Assembly (NCBI GenBank): GCA_937920005.1
Contig: CALETF010000061.1
Span: forward strand, 1-6,522
Reading direction: 5' to 3'
Source: an uncultured Candidatus Altimarinota bacterium
GTDB taxonomy: Bacteria > Patescibacteriota > Gracilibacteria > BD1-5 > JAGOOR01
DNA length: 6,522 bases
A program made the position numbers and the translations under genes. Positions 1 through 6,522 of the stretch are shown here, piece after piece (positions within the stretch are counted from its first letter, which is position 1; each line of letters starts with the position of its first letter). Below the pieces are notes generated by a model that saw only the letters and a list, made by a program, of their open reading frames with translations, was not told where the DNA came from and did not search any database.

Positions 1-207
1 GAGCTCTGATCTATTATGACCAACAAGGGAACAAGCTGGGGAGTAAGTCATGAAAACCATTGGTGTAATGATTTTATCGGAAATGCTAATCCTCACATTG
101 GCTTCTACTCTGCAAACGATAATCAAGATGGTGGACGTACACGAGGAACAGATGGTGTCGGTGGTGCCTGGGGCGGCGAAAATGAATATCGCTACTTTAT
201 TCGATAA
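1..207 (+). CDS. C-terminal end of an unidentified Gly/Asn-rich, probably surface protein (5' end outside window)
   Basis: Frame 1 is open from the left edge to a TAA at 205-207 if the TGA at 7-9 is read as glycine. This gives the last 68 residues of a longer protein. They are rich in Gly, Asn, aromatic and charged residues (for example FIGNANPHIGFYSANDN, then several GG and RG pairs) and end in EYRYFIR. There is no membrane segment or Lys-rich stretch. The make-up resembles the closing beta-strand region of a secreted or cell-surface domain, but I do not recognise the family and assign no function. The next gene starts two bases after the stop in the same direction, so the two are probably co-transcribed. 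One of 13 glycines is encoded by TGA. The standard-code ATG at 16 is internal and not a likely start. A frame-2 ORF overlapping this gene from 50 is a shadow. Confidence 0.6.
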
Positions 208-209
208 TT

Positions 210-1589
210 ATGATCAAAAAGCTTATTTTCATTTCTTGGCTTTTGATTGTATGAATACTCGTACTGAATATTATCTCAAATCAAAATATACCTCTTGGAT
301 TTGATCATGGTCCATATAAACATTTCGTATCTCTGTATGAATCCCATAATTGACGCATTGCAGAGCTTTCACAGAGACTTCAGGGCCAATTTGAACCATT
401 TTCAGGAGCTTTATTCTATTATCTCAAAACAGCAGTGTGAGAAAATATTCTCTTTACATGGCTTTATCTCTGAGCACATATTTTCATAAGTGTTATTCTT
501 TTTATTCTTGCAAAAAACAATTGAAAATACTCTCTCTGATCCATCCTGGGGCTCCTTTTATTTCTCATTTCTAGTATTCAGTATGGAAACTATGCATGAG
601 CTCTTGGAAAACAGATTTTTGCGACTGTTTTTTTACTTCTCAATATTCGTTATCAGAAAAAGATATTTTTGAGTAGTATTTTCTTACTCGCATGTGTATC
701 ACTTCATCGCCTAACAGGTTTTATTGCGATCCTTTTTGTTCTTTTTTCAGTTTTGCATGACAAGGCAAATTTCTGGAGCAAAAAAAGTCTACTTTTATGA
801 GGCATTATTATTCTTGGGATAATAACATATATATCTTCTTTTCAGTTTCAGATATTACCCTATATAAATTCTCTTATCCATAACATAGGTGGCAATATAC
901 TTATAACTGGGAGATATGGCAGCGGTTTCTCTGCCAAAGATTTTTGGTTTCTTGAAATCCCACTTCTCCTTATAACGCTCCTCTGATTTACTCATTCATA
1001 CAAAAAGAAACATGTATCATTTCTTAGAAATCCATATCTACTCACTTTTATTTTCATTACCTTCATGGTGGCATTCAGAGGAATCGCACACTCACGTTTA
1101 CAGAGCTTTTTAGACTTATTTCTCATACTCATATTTATACAGCATGCTTCATTTTATGTAACAAAAAAATGGATTCTGATAGCTGCAAGCATCCAATCGG
1201 TATTATGGTTTTCAATTTTTATCCATGATCACACATCACATATAAATAGTCAGGAAGCACAAATCATTAAAAAAGTTGTCTCATGAATACCCGATCATGT
1301 CTATCTAATATCTCTTTCTTCAGAATATAGAGCTATAATGACTGGATATGGTCATAGAGATTTTCGTGATGAATATAGTAAAACTATCTCCATAACATCA
1401 AAAAAAGAGAGAATAAAGCTTTCAAAAGATAAAAAATTTCTCTGCAATCAACTGTCTCAAATAAATCATGACGTCTTTCTGTATAGAGGCTCTCAAGAAA
1501 AAATACCTTCTTCTCTGAATAACTCGTGCCTAACAGTTATCAAAAAATGGAATAACGGAGCACAGCTTATGCATTACTCTAAGGAGTAG
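210..1589 (+). CDS. Multi-pass membrane protein, possible GT-C-type glycosyltransferase (10 in-frame UGA = Gly)
   Basis: One continuous 459-residue frame runs from ATG 210 to TAG 1587-1589 when TGA is glycine. In-frame TGAs start at 252, 351, 438, 471, 522, 537, 597, 798, 984 and 1284, and they supply 10 of 30 glycines. A first membrane helix (residues about 4-22) is followed by a non-membrane loop with FDHGPYKH (D32) and YESHNGR (44-49 acidic/polar), then a QFEPFSG stretch. About nine more hydrophobic helices follow between residues 75 and 365, and then a roughly 95-residue soluble, Lys/Ser-rich tail. A helix followed by an extracytoplasmic loop with an early Asp, then many helices, is the plan of GT-C enzymes that use polyprenyl-linked sugars. 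The assignment rests on architecture only; a transporter or O-antigen-type protein is possible. Start choice: ATG 210 lies 2 bp after the upstream stop, with no clear Shine-Dalgarno, which suggests translational coupling. The 3' end overlaps rsmE, on the other strand, by 16 bp. Confidence 0.8.
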
Positions 1590-2290
1590 GATAGGATTCA
1601 TGCCCCAATAATGCTCGCTGTTTCGAGACGCAGTATGTGATCATTGAAGGTCCACAGGAAACAATTTTTTTGTTTGAAAAATAGCGCTTCTTTCTCAGAC
1701 CAACCTCACTCCGGTCAAATCCAGAGAGCATATTGCCCGATTTTTTCATCAACCTGAAGCAGATTTTTTTCTCCTGGATAGCCCACTATATGATGCATCT
1801 CCTCACCAAACTGCAAAAAAGCATTCTCAGTATTTTTGTCTCAATAACTGATTATGAGAGGTTTATTGCCTCCTGACTGCTCTAATGCTTCCTGTGCAAT
1901 AGATGTTATTCTCATAATTTTTCCAGTTGGCATTTCACGAATTTGTGACCTCTCTGCTACAAAGAAAATAAGATGATTTACACCAATTTCTACCATCTTT
2001 TGAACTATTGTTTCCATAGTACTTATCTTATTGGGAAGTGCCTGAAAAACTGTAATATTATTTTTTACCTCTTGTTTTCTTGGTTTTTTTATGACTTCCC
2101 TTTTAGTAAATTCAATCTGTTTTTTAGATATAGACACAATTTCATATACGATATCATCCCCACCAGATTCAAAAAAAACTATTTTCTCCCCTTTTTTGGC
2201 TCGAAAAACATTAAGAATTTGATGAAACTGAGATCCTTCTGCAAGTACAAAAGTATCAAAAAGTGGCTGTGATGAAAAAAATCGATGCAT
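1574..2290 (-). CDS. rsmE: 16S rRNA (uracil(1498)-N3)-methyltransferase RsmE (4 in-frame UGA = Gly)
   Basis: RsmE methylates N3 of U1498 in 16S rRNA using S-adenosylmethionine. The 238-residue product matches the family's usual length of about 240-250. It begins MHRFF, as is typical, and has an N-terminal PUA-like part (about 1-75) and a C-terminal SPOUT trefoil-knot domain. Visible motifs are VFQALPNK, KMVEIGV, ERSQ, IAQEALEQSGG, then LWIGPEGGWS (about 190-198) and HILRLETA (218-225), the SAM-binding knot. TGA codons encode Gly150, Gly192, Gly195 and Gly231. Gly192 and Gly195 lie inside the conserved IGPEGG motif, so the TGA = Gly reading is strongly supported here. A standard-code caller would stop at 1841 and lose the whole catalytic knot. 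The stop is TAA at 1574-1576, inside the last codons of the convergent membrane gene. The ATG directly follows the T-run of the FKBP terminator and has no Shine-Dalgarno, so the mRNA leader may be very short. Confidence 0.95.
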
Positions 2291-2319
2291 AAAAAATCCC
2301 GCTCATGATGAGCGGGATT
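2291..2319 (-). terminator. Intrinsic terminator of the FKBP gene, abutting the rsmE start
   Basis: Positions 2295-2306 and 2308-2319 are perfect inverted repeats (AATCCCGCTCAT / ATGAGCGGGATT). They form a GC-rich stem of about 10-11 bp with a 3-5 base loop. On the minus strand the stem is followed at once by six T residues, the classic factor-independent layout, about 24 bp after the FKBP stop. On the plus strand there is no adjacent T-run, so it should work only for minus-strand transcription. The T-run ends exactly at the rsmE ATG. Confidence 0.88.
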
Positions 2320-2332
2320 CATATTCTGTCAA
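2305..2332 (-). promoter_or_regulatory. Possible rsmE promoter embedded in the FKBP terminator
   Basis: On the minus strand a perfect TTGACA (2327-2332) is followed 16 bases later by CATCAT (2305-2310, 4 of 6 matches to TATAAT). Transcription would start near 2298-2300, giving rsmE a leader of only about 8-10 bases. The match is suggestive, but the -10 box lies inside the terminator stem and is imperfect, so this is a low-confidence call. Without it, rsmE would depend on read-through of the terminator. Confidence 0.3.
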
Positions 2333-2342
2333 TATTTTTTAA

Positions 2343-3113
2343 TTACTGAGCAGCAACAGCAGGCTTGATTTCCAAGAGTTCAATCTCGAAATTGAGTGCT
2401 TTCCCTGCGAGCGGATGAGGGTTTTTTACTTTGAGAGTAATTTCTTTATCTGTCTTAGAAATAACTTCTTGTTTTGGCTTGATATCTACGTCAACATTTT
2501 TATCAGTGATCTTCTTAACAGTTATTTGGCTCCCATCTTGAGCTGTTGTTGTCATGCCAACAGTTATTTTTTTACCATAAAATGGTGCTTTTGGATCGTT
2601 GATAGATATGACTGCTTCAGTGCCAGAAACTGAGAGTATTTTGAGACTTGCTTCACCTATCTTTTTTTCAGTGCCAACATCGAGTGAACCGAAGAGTTGT
2701 TGAGCTTGATCTTTTGGGATTTTTTGTTCGAGATTTCCAGTGAGAGCATTTGCTGGAACTGTTTGTGTAACGACTTCTTTATAGTCTTCAAGAGATTTTG
2801 TTTGTTCAATATACTCTTCACCATAAGCGTCTTTTGGCTCGAGACGGATTTTCTTCTTTTCGCCTACTTTCATGCTTACAACAGCATCTTCAAATCATTT
2901 GATCATACTGCCACGACCAATAACGAATTCAAGAGGAGTTCTTCCTTCTTTTCGAGAGGAATCAAACTCTGTACCATCATCATGAGTACCAACATAATGA
3001 ACAACGACAGTGTCCCCATCTTGAGGAGTTGAAGGTGCTTTTTTACCAAAAAATGGAATCGAACAGCTCGCCAACAATATTGATACAAAGAGAATTGAAA
3101 AAACTTTCTTCAT
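2343..3113 (-). CDS. FKBP-type peptidyl-prolyl cis-trans isomerase, SlyD-like, predicted lipoprotein
   Basis: This is a 256-residue prolyl isomerase/chaperone predicted to sit outside the cytoplasmic membrane. The N-terminus is a lipoprotein signal peptide (MKK, hydrophobic core, lipobox LASC with Cys17). The FKBP fold starts around residue 34 (VVVHYVGT, then FDSS, EFVIGRGSMIKGFEDAV, MKVGEKKK, PKDAYGE) and closes at the C-terminus with NPHPLAGKALNFEIELLEI, the SlyD-type ending. Gly73 of KGFEDAV is a TGA (2895-2897), and standard-code calling splits the gene in two there. The stretch between YGE and HPLAGK is much longer than the single insert-in-flap (IF) chaperone domain of SlyD. It appears to hold two IF-like units, the first ending NDPKAPFYGKKI and the second NPHPLAGKAL. 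A promoter precedes it and a strong terminator follows it, so it is probably monocistronic. Only 1 of 19 glycines uses TGA. No Shine-Dalgarno is evident before ATG 3113. Confidence 0.92.
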
Positions 3114-3144
3114 AATGAAGATAAAATAATAATAAAGTGTCTGT

Positions 3145-3173
3145 ATTATATATATTTTTCAGGTTACCCAAAA
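3145..3173 (-). promoter_or_regulatory. Probable sigma-70-type promoter of the FKBP gene
   Basis: On the minus strand a perfect TATAAT (3145-3150) sits in an AT-rich alternating stretch about 31 bp upstream of the FKBP ATG. A weak -35 candidate TTTTGG (3168-3173) lies 17 bases further up; TTGGGT with a 15-base spacer is an alternative. The start site would be near 3137, giving a leader of about 25 bases without a clear ribosome binding site. The -10 is convincing, the -35 is not. Confidence 0.5.
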
Positions 3174-3218
3174 GAGTTTGCTTGATTTTTTGAGAAGAAG
3201 TTTCTTATTCTTCTTTTG

Positions 3219-4352
3219 CTATTTTTTCACTATAACTATTTCTCTTCCGACCGATTGACCAGGTCTAGCATGAATGAGATATCTCTTACCCGATACACAT
3301 AGCGGATCAACCTTCCAAGACTGTGATAATTGGTGAATTTCTGGCATATATATTATCTCTTTTCAAATATTCCAAAATGGAAGACAAAAAACCATTTTTT
3401 TAACATCAGAATTTTGGTATCCTGCATCGAGAAAACCTTGATATAACTGTGTTAATTTTTTTCGTTCTTGGAGAGCTGCTTCTCAGGTAAGAGTAGATTG
3501 TGTAAAATTCTTCCCGAGCATTCACTCTGTCACAACAATCGCAGATGAATCAAGTTTATAGGTATCTATTTTTGTCGCATCAAGAGGAAATATTTTTACT
3601 TTTTTTGGGTCGTAATTTGGTTGTTTTTCTATATTTTTCTGTGTCGCGACAATCATGGCATTTTCTAAATCAGATCCCCTCAATTGAGCATGTCCCGCAT
3701 GAAGTGCCTCGATGAGAGTTGTTCCGAGTCCACAAAATGCATCCCATACAATACAATTATAGTCGCCTTGAGTTCACAGATTAATCATGATTTGAGCAAT
3801 TTTTGGTGGCATCATACCAACAGTCATAGACCTGTCACGGTTCATATCACGATCAGAATAACTCTCTATATCTTGAATCCATACAGTTTCTGCAATAACA
3901 TACCCAAGCCCATCAGCAAAAACAATCAACTCTATTCCCTGCTCAATTAATTTCTCATGAAGAGTGGTAGCATTTTTGATTCGACCATTATCGTGCTGTA
4001 CAACACGTATAGAATTTCACTTCTTTCGGAGACCATCTTTTACCTTAAAAACAAGACTATTGAGAGAAGGCACAAAGCAGTCAATTCCTATACGTAATTT
4101 TTTTTCTGGTACTACTTTTTTTTCTATCACTGAAACCGCTAAGTTCAAAAGTTCTGCTTTTTTTACTCATTCTACAAGAATTTTTGCTATTTTTATAGTT
4201 CATCCGAGTCATTTTTTGTACAAGTCTATAGTTCACTCTTCATCTTGTACATAAGCAAAAGGTCATTTTTGCTCAACCGAAGAAAATATACTCCTTAGTT
4301 CAGCAAGTGAAAGTGCTGGTTCACGTCAGAGGAGAAAGAGATATTTTTGCAT
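3219..4352 (-). CDS. THUMP/Trm11-like RNA (guanine-N2) methyltransferase (11 in-frame UGA = Gly)
   Basis: This 377-residue protein is visible only when TGA is read as Gly (Gly9, 30, 40, 48, 51, 62, 112, 193, 277, 290, 330; 11 of 30 glycines). The N-terminal half (LLGREPALSLAEL, then a mixed alpha/beta region) resembles the N-terminal plus THUMP RNA-binding part of Trm11/TrmG10 enzymes. The C-terminal half is a Rossmann methyltransferase with RDRSMTVGMMPPKIAQIMINL (about 172-192), SAM-binding motif I DAFCGLGTTLIEA (204-216), GSDLE (226-230), LDAT (257-260) and a motif IV region VTEGMLG (274-280). Family members modify guanine at tRNA position 10. The exact target here is unknown, and motif IV differs from the usual DPPY. 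Start: ATG 4352, because an in-frame TAA lies 12 bp upstream. The purine-rich GAGAGGA is further away than a usual Shine-Dalgarno. It lies between HU, whose terminator precedes it, and FKBP, 105 bp downstream. No strong terminator follows its TAG, so read-through into FKBP is possible. Confidence 0.82.
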
Positions 4353-4382
4353 GGATGCATATTAGAGATTCCTCTCAAGATT

Positions 4383-4414
4383 ACAAAAAAAATCCTCCCA
4401 AAAGGGAGGATTTT
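4383..4414 (-). terminator. Intrinsic terminator of the HU gene
   Basis: On the minus strand AAAATCCTCCC, a TTTT loop and GGGAGGATTTT form an 11-bp stem (arms 4404-4414 and 4389-4399, loop 4400-4403). A run of eight T residues overlaps and follows the second arm. It begins 14 bp after the HU stop codon and ends before the Trm11-like gene, separating the two units. A small ATCGA/TCGAT hairpin (4416-4429) lies next to it. Confidence 0.92.
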
Positions 4415-4428
4415 CATCGAAAAATCGA

Positions 4429-4701
4429 TTAGATAGACTCTTTGAAAGTCTTACCAGCTTTGAAAGATGGAGATTTGCTAGCAGCAATCTTGATCTTCTG
4501 CTTAGGATTCTGTGGATTAACACCCATGCGAGCCTTGCGGTTAGCAACACGGAATGTACCGAAACCAGTAATACCTACAGTGTCACCCTTTTTGAGGGCT
4601 TTTGTAACGACGTCGATGAACGCCTTGAGAGACTTCGCAGCAGCATCCTGAGAGAGGCCTGCAGCAGTAGCGATAGCCTTGATAAGGTCCTGTTTTTTCA
4701 T
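4429..4701 (-). CDS. hup: HU-family histone-like DNA-binding protein
   Basis: This is a 90-residue nucleoid protein that binds and bends DNA as a dimer; 90 residues is the standard HU length. It starts MKKQDLIKAIATAAGLS, with the helical dimerisation half (1-45). The core GITGFGTFRV follows, then the beta-arm around ARMGVNPQNPKQKI, where the Asn-Pro that intercalates into DNA is kept, and the C-terminal KSPSFKAGKTFKES. The arm tip reads VNPQNPKQK instead of the common RNPQTGE, a modest variation. No glycine of seven uses TGA, and the codons look more restricted (GCA, AAG, ATC, GTT) than in the neighbouring genes, consistent with high expression. A longer in-frame start at 4797 adds a non-HU hydrophobic extension and is rejected. 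No Shine-Dalgarno precedes ATG 4701. A weak promoter candidate upstream is TTGCAT (4758-4763), a 16-base spacer, then TAGTCT (4736-4741). Confidence 0.96.
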   Translation of the reverse strand: MKKQDLIKAIATAAGLSQDAAAKSLKAFIDVVTKALKKGDTVGITGFGTFRVANRKARMGVNPQNPKQKIKIAASKSPSFKAGKTFKESI

Positions 4702-4896
4702 AGAAAAATGGGTTAAGAAATACAAGGACATGGCTAGACTATCGATACAAAAACAAAATGCAAGCTCTGAAACCTGATTTTGAAGGGAAAATAGCATTTT
4801 TATACTTTACAAAAACAGCAAAAATGTTTAAAAATACACAAAATAGGCTCAAAAAGTTGAAAAAAGACTTAATAAATGGTAATTTGAGAGAGAAAT
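4702..4896. other. Divergent intergenic region between HU and the VirB4-like gene
   Basis: This 195-bp A/T-rich stretch is the longest gene-free part of the window and must hold promoters for both directions. The half near VirB4 is strikingly A-rich on the plus strand. I see no tRNA, small conserved RNA, long repeat or clear operator, only candidate promoter boxes and the palindrome ATCGAT at 4741. Confidence 0.6.
4806..4834 (+). promoter_or_regulatory. Candidate promoter of the VirB4-like gene
   Basis: TTTACA (4806-4811, 5 of 6 to TTGACA), a 17-base spacer, then TAAAAA (4829-4834, 4 of 6 to TATAAT). This predicts a start near 4841 and a leader of about 55 bases. A second, weaker option is TTGAAA (starting near 4858) with TAATTT 17 bases on. 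The A-rich background makes chance matches likely. Confidence 0.35.
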
Positions 4897-6522
4897 ATGC
4901 CAACAACACATACCACACTCCTCGAAATGCTCTCCCGACCAGTTACAGGCGATCCTGCTGAACGGATGGATTCTCATACAGGGACCAACCAAGCCGCTAT
5001 ACCTGAGAACAAAATGCAACAGATAGGAACTCCAGTTGCTATTGATTTAGGCAATGCGACTCCTGAAGAAATCAAAACAGGTGAACGTATCTATCACGAA
5101 GCCCTTGCATATATAAAAGATGCTATAGCTCCTGCGATGGTCAAGGTCAGCCCACATGACATACAAATCAATGATACTTTCTGTAAGACACTCTTTACTT
5201 ACGCATATCCTGACTTTCTCGAAGGCAACTGGCTCTCCCCTCTTATTAATTGGGATAGTAAATTCGACGTATCAATGTTTATATACCCTACTGATGCCCA
5301 ACAGGTCATGAAATATCTCCGCAAGCGTCTCACAGAACTCCAATCTGAGAAATATCTCAACCAAGAACGTGGACTCACTACAAATCCATATACAGATGCT
5401 CAGTTGCAAGACGTAGAAGAACTCCGAACACTTCTGACGCGTGGTTCTGAGAAATATTTCCACTTCTCTATCTATATCACCCTCTATGCAGAAGACGGTG
5501 ATAAGCTGACAAAGATGACAAATGACATCCAGAACATGCTCCATGGTCGTAATATCCTCACGAAACCAGCCCTCCTCAGAGCTGAACAAGGATTTACAGC
5601 AACAGCTCCATTCTGTCGCGATGAAGTCTCTGTCTATAGAAATATATCAACTCGTGGTCTTTCAACGACTTTTCCATTTACCTCTGCAACGCTTTCTCAG
5701 GATGATGGAGTGCTCTACGGTATCAATACTCACAATAACTCTCTTATTATCTACGATCGTTTCCGAACGGAAAATGCAAACATGGTCGTCCTTGCCAAAT
5801 CATGAGGCGGTAAATCTTTTGCGGTTAAGCTCGAGATTCTCCGTAGTCTCATGCTCGGTCATGATGTTATCGTCATCGATCCGGAAAACGAATACAAAGC
5901 ACTCGTCAATACTGTTGGAGGGAGCTATCTCAATGTCAGTATCAATGCGACGCAGCGAATCAATCCGTTTGACCTTCCCCTTCCTTTCAAGGACTATGAA
6001 AGTCATCCCGGTGATCTCCTCCGTGGTGGTATCATCAGCCTTATTGGTCTCTTCAAACTCATGCTCGGGACTATGAGTCCACAGGAAGAAGCCCTTCTCG
6101 AAAAAGCTATTGTCACAACGTATAGTCTCAAGGGTATAACCTTCGAAGATGATGATATCACTGGTAAAGAAGTCCCTGTTATGTCAGACCTTCTCTCTGT
6201 TGTTGAAACAATGGAAGGTGCTCAAGGCGTTGCTCAACGACTTGAAAAATATGTCAGTGGTGTTTTCGGAGGACTTTTCACACAACCAACCAATGTGACT
6301 CTCTGAGAAGGGCTCCAGGTTTACTCTGTTCGTGATCTCGACGAACAACTCCGTCCTATTGCCATGTATATTATCCTCTCTTATATCTGGAACGTCGTCC
6401 GTTCATCGAATCGTAAACGTATGCTTGTCGTGGATGAAGCTTGGAATATCATGCAATATAAGGATAGTGGAAGCTTTCTCCATGGACTGGTAAAACGTGC
6501 CCGTAAATACCACCTCGGGGTC
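4897..6522 (+). CDS. VirB4/TraC-like type IV secretion ATPase (3' end outside window; 2 in-frame UGA = Gly)
   Basis: The first 542 residues of a VirB4-family ATPase, the cytoplasmic motor of type IV secretion/conjugation-type machines. After a polar, poorly conserved first 45 residues comes the VirB4 N-terminal domain (about 60-260, including LEGNWLSPLINWDSKFDVS and IYPTDAQQVMKYL). The P-loop NTPase follows: Walker A LAKSGGGKSF with Lys306/Ser307, then VIDPENEYKAL, a NPFDLP segment, and Walker B MLVVDEAW (Asp513, Glu514) near the edge. TGA codons encode Gly303, inside the P-loop, and Gly470. The standard code would end the protein at 5805, before the nucleotide-binding Lys. Start: ATG 4897 has a purine-rich GAGAGAG 4-10 bases upstream; ATG 4876 is in frame but lacks one. 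Codons favour CTC, ATC, CGT and TCC, visibly less AT-rich than the genes to the left. It is divergent from HU, and no other secretion gene is visible. CPR relatives are widespread chromosomal genes, so a pilus or DNA-uptake role is possible. Confidence 0.9.

Noticed and set aside
50..319. Frame-2 ORF beginning MKTIGVMILSEML with a hydrophobic N-terminus
   Set aside because: It overlaps the better-supported frame-1 C-terminus and the frame-3 membrane gene, and has no recognisable domain. It is a shadow.
210..1589. Pseudogene or frameshifted remnant, because the standard-code ORFs here are short and in different frames
   Set aside because: With TGA = Gly, a single frame is open over the whole length with a coherent membrane-protein pattern. 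No frameshift is needed.
3188..3216. AAGAAG/CTTCTT hairpin after the Trm11-like gene as a terminator
   Set aside because: The stem is short and AT-rich, and there is no T-run after it on the minus strand.
4702..4797. N-terminal extension of HU up to an ATG at 4797
   Set aside because: HU proteins begin at MKK/MNK-type starts. The extension would make the protein about a third too long and has no HU similarity.
4876..4896. Earlier in-frame ATG (4876) for the VirB4-like gene, which would include one more TGA
   Set aside because: ATG 4897 has the purine-rich GAGAGAG at suitable spacing; 4876 has none. It cannot be fully excluded without homologues.
1..6522. Mycoplasma-type code 4 (UGA = Trp)
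   Set aside because: The TGA positions fall in glycine-requiring motifs (P-loop, IGPEGG, KGFED), and TGG is used normally for Trp.
1..6522. CRISPR array, insertion sequence, tRNA or rRNA
   Set aside because: No regularly spaced repeats, transposase motifs, terminal inverted repeats or cloverleaf/rRNA signatures were seen on either strand.

Overview
This window comes from an AT-rich bacterium that reads UGA as glycine (genetic code 25). That points to the Patescibacteria/CPR groups Absconditabacteria (SR1) or Gracilibacteria. The sequence shows this directly. Under the standard code, four recognisable genes (RsmE, a lipoprotein FKBP, a Trm11-like methyltransferase and a VirB4-like ATPase) break at TGA codons. 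Each break falls where the family has glycine: the Walker A loop of VirB4, the IGPEGG motif of RsmE and the KGFEDAV motif of FKBP. Reading TGA as Gly, with TAA/TAG as the only stops, gives seven intact or edge-truncated genes and accounts for almost all of the window. I count 29 in-frame TGA codons, and no gene ends in TGA. I cannot decide between SR1 and Gracilibacteria from this sequence.

Layout. Positions 1-1589 (+) hold the 3' end of a Gly/Asn-rich, probably extracellular protein of unknown family. Two bases later comes a 459-residue multi-pass membrane protein, possibly a GT-C-type glycosyltransferase, which a standard-code gene caller would shatter because it carries ten TGA codons. It converges on and overlaps rsmE by 16 bp. 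Positions 1574-4701 (-) hold four genes in the transcription order HU, Trm11-like THUMP methyltransferase, FKBP lipoprotein, rsmE. They are separated by strong intrinsic terminators after HU and after FKBP and by a good -10 box in front of FKBP, so they are probably mostly separate transcription units. Positions 4702-4896 are the divergent promoter region between HU and a VirB4-like ATPase. The ATPase starts at 4897 (+) and runs off the right edge.

Functional themes are RNA modification (RsmE on 16S rRNA; the Trm11-like enzyme probably on tRNA), envelope protein folding (FKBP), chromosome packing (HU) and DNA/protein transport or surface appendages (VirB4-like). Nothing here is a mobile element, CRISPR array, rRNA or tRNA. 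The notable biology is the recoded UGA and its uneven use: about one third of glycines in the membrane and Trm11-like genes, but 0 of 7 in HU and 2 of 37 in the VirB4-like part.
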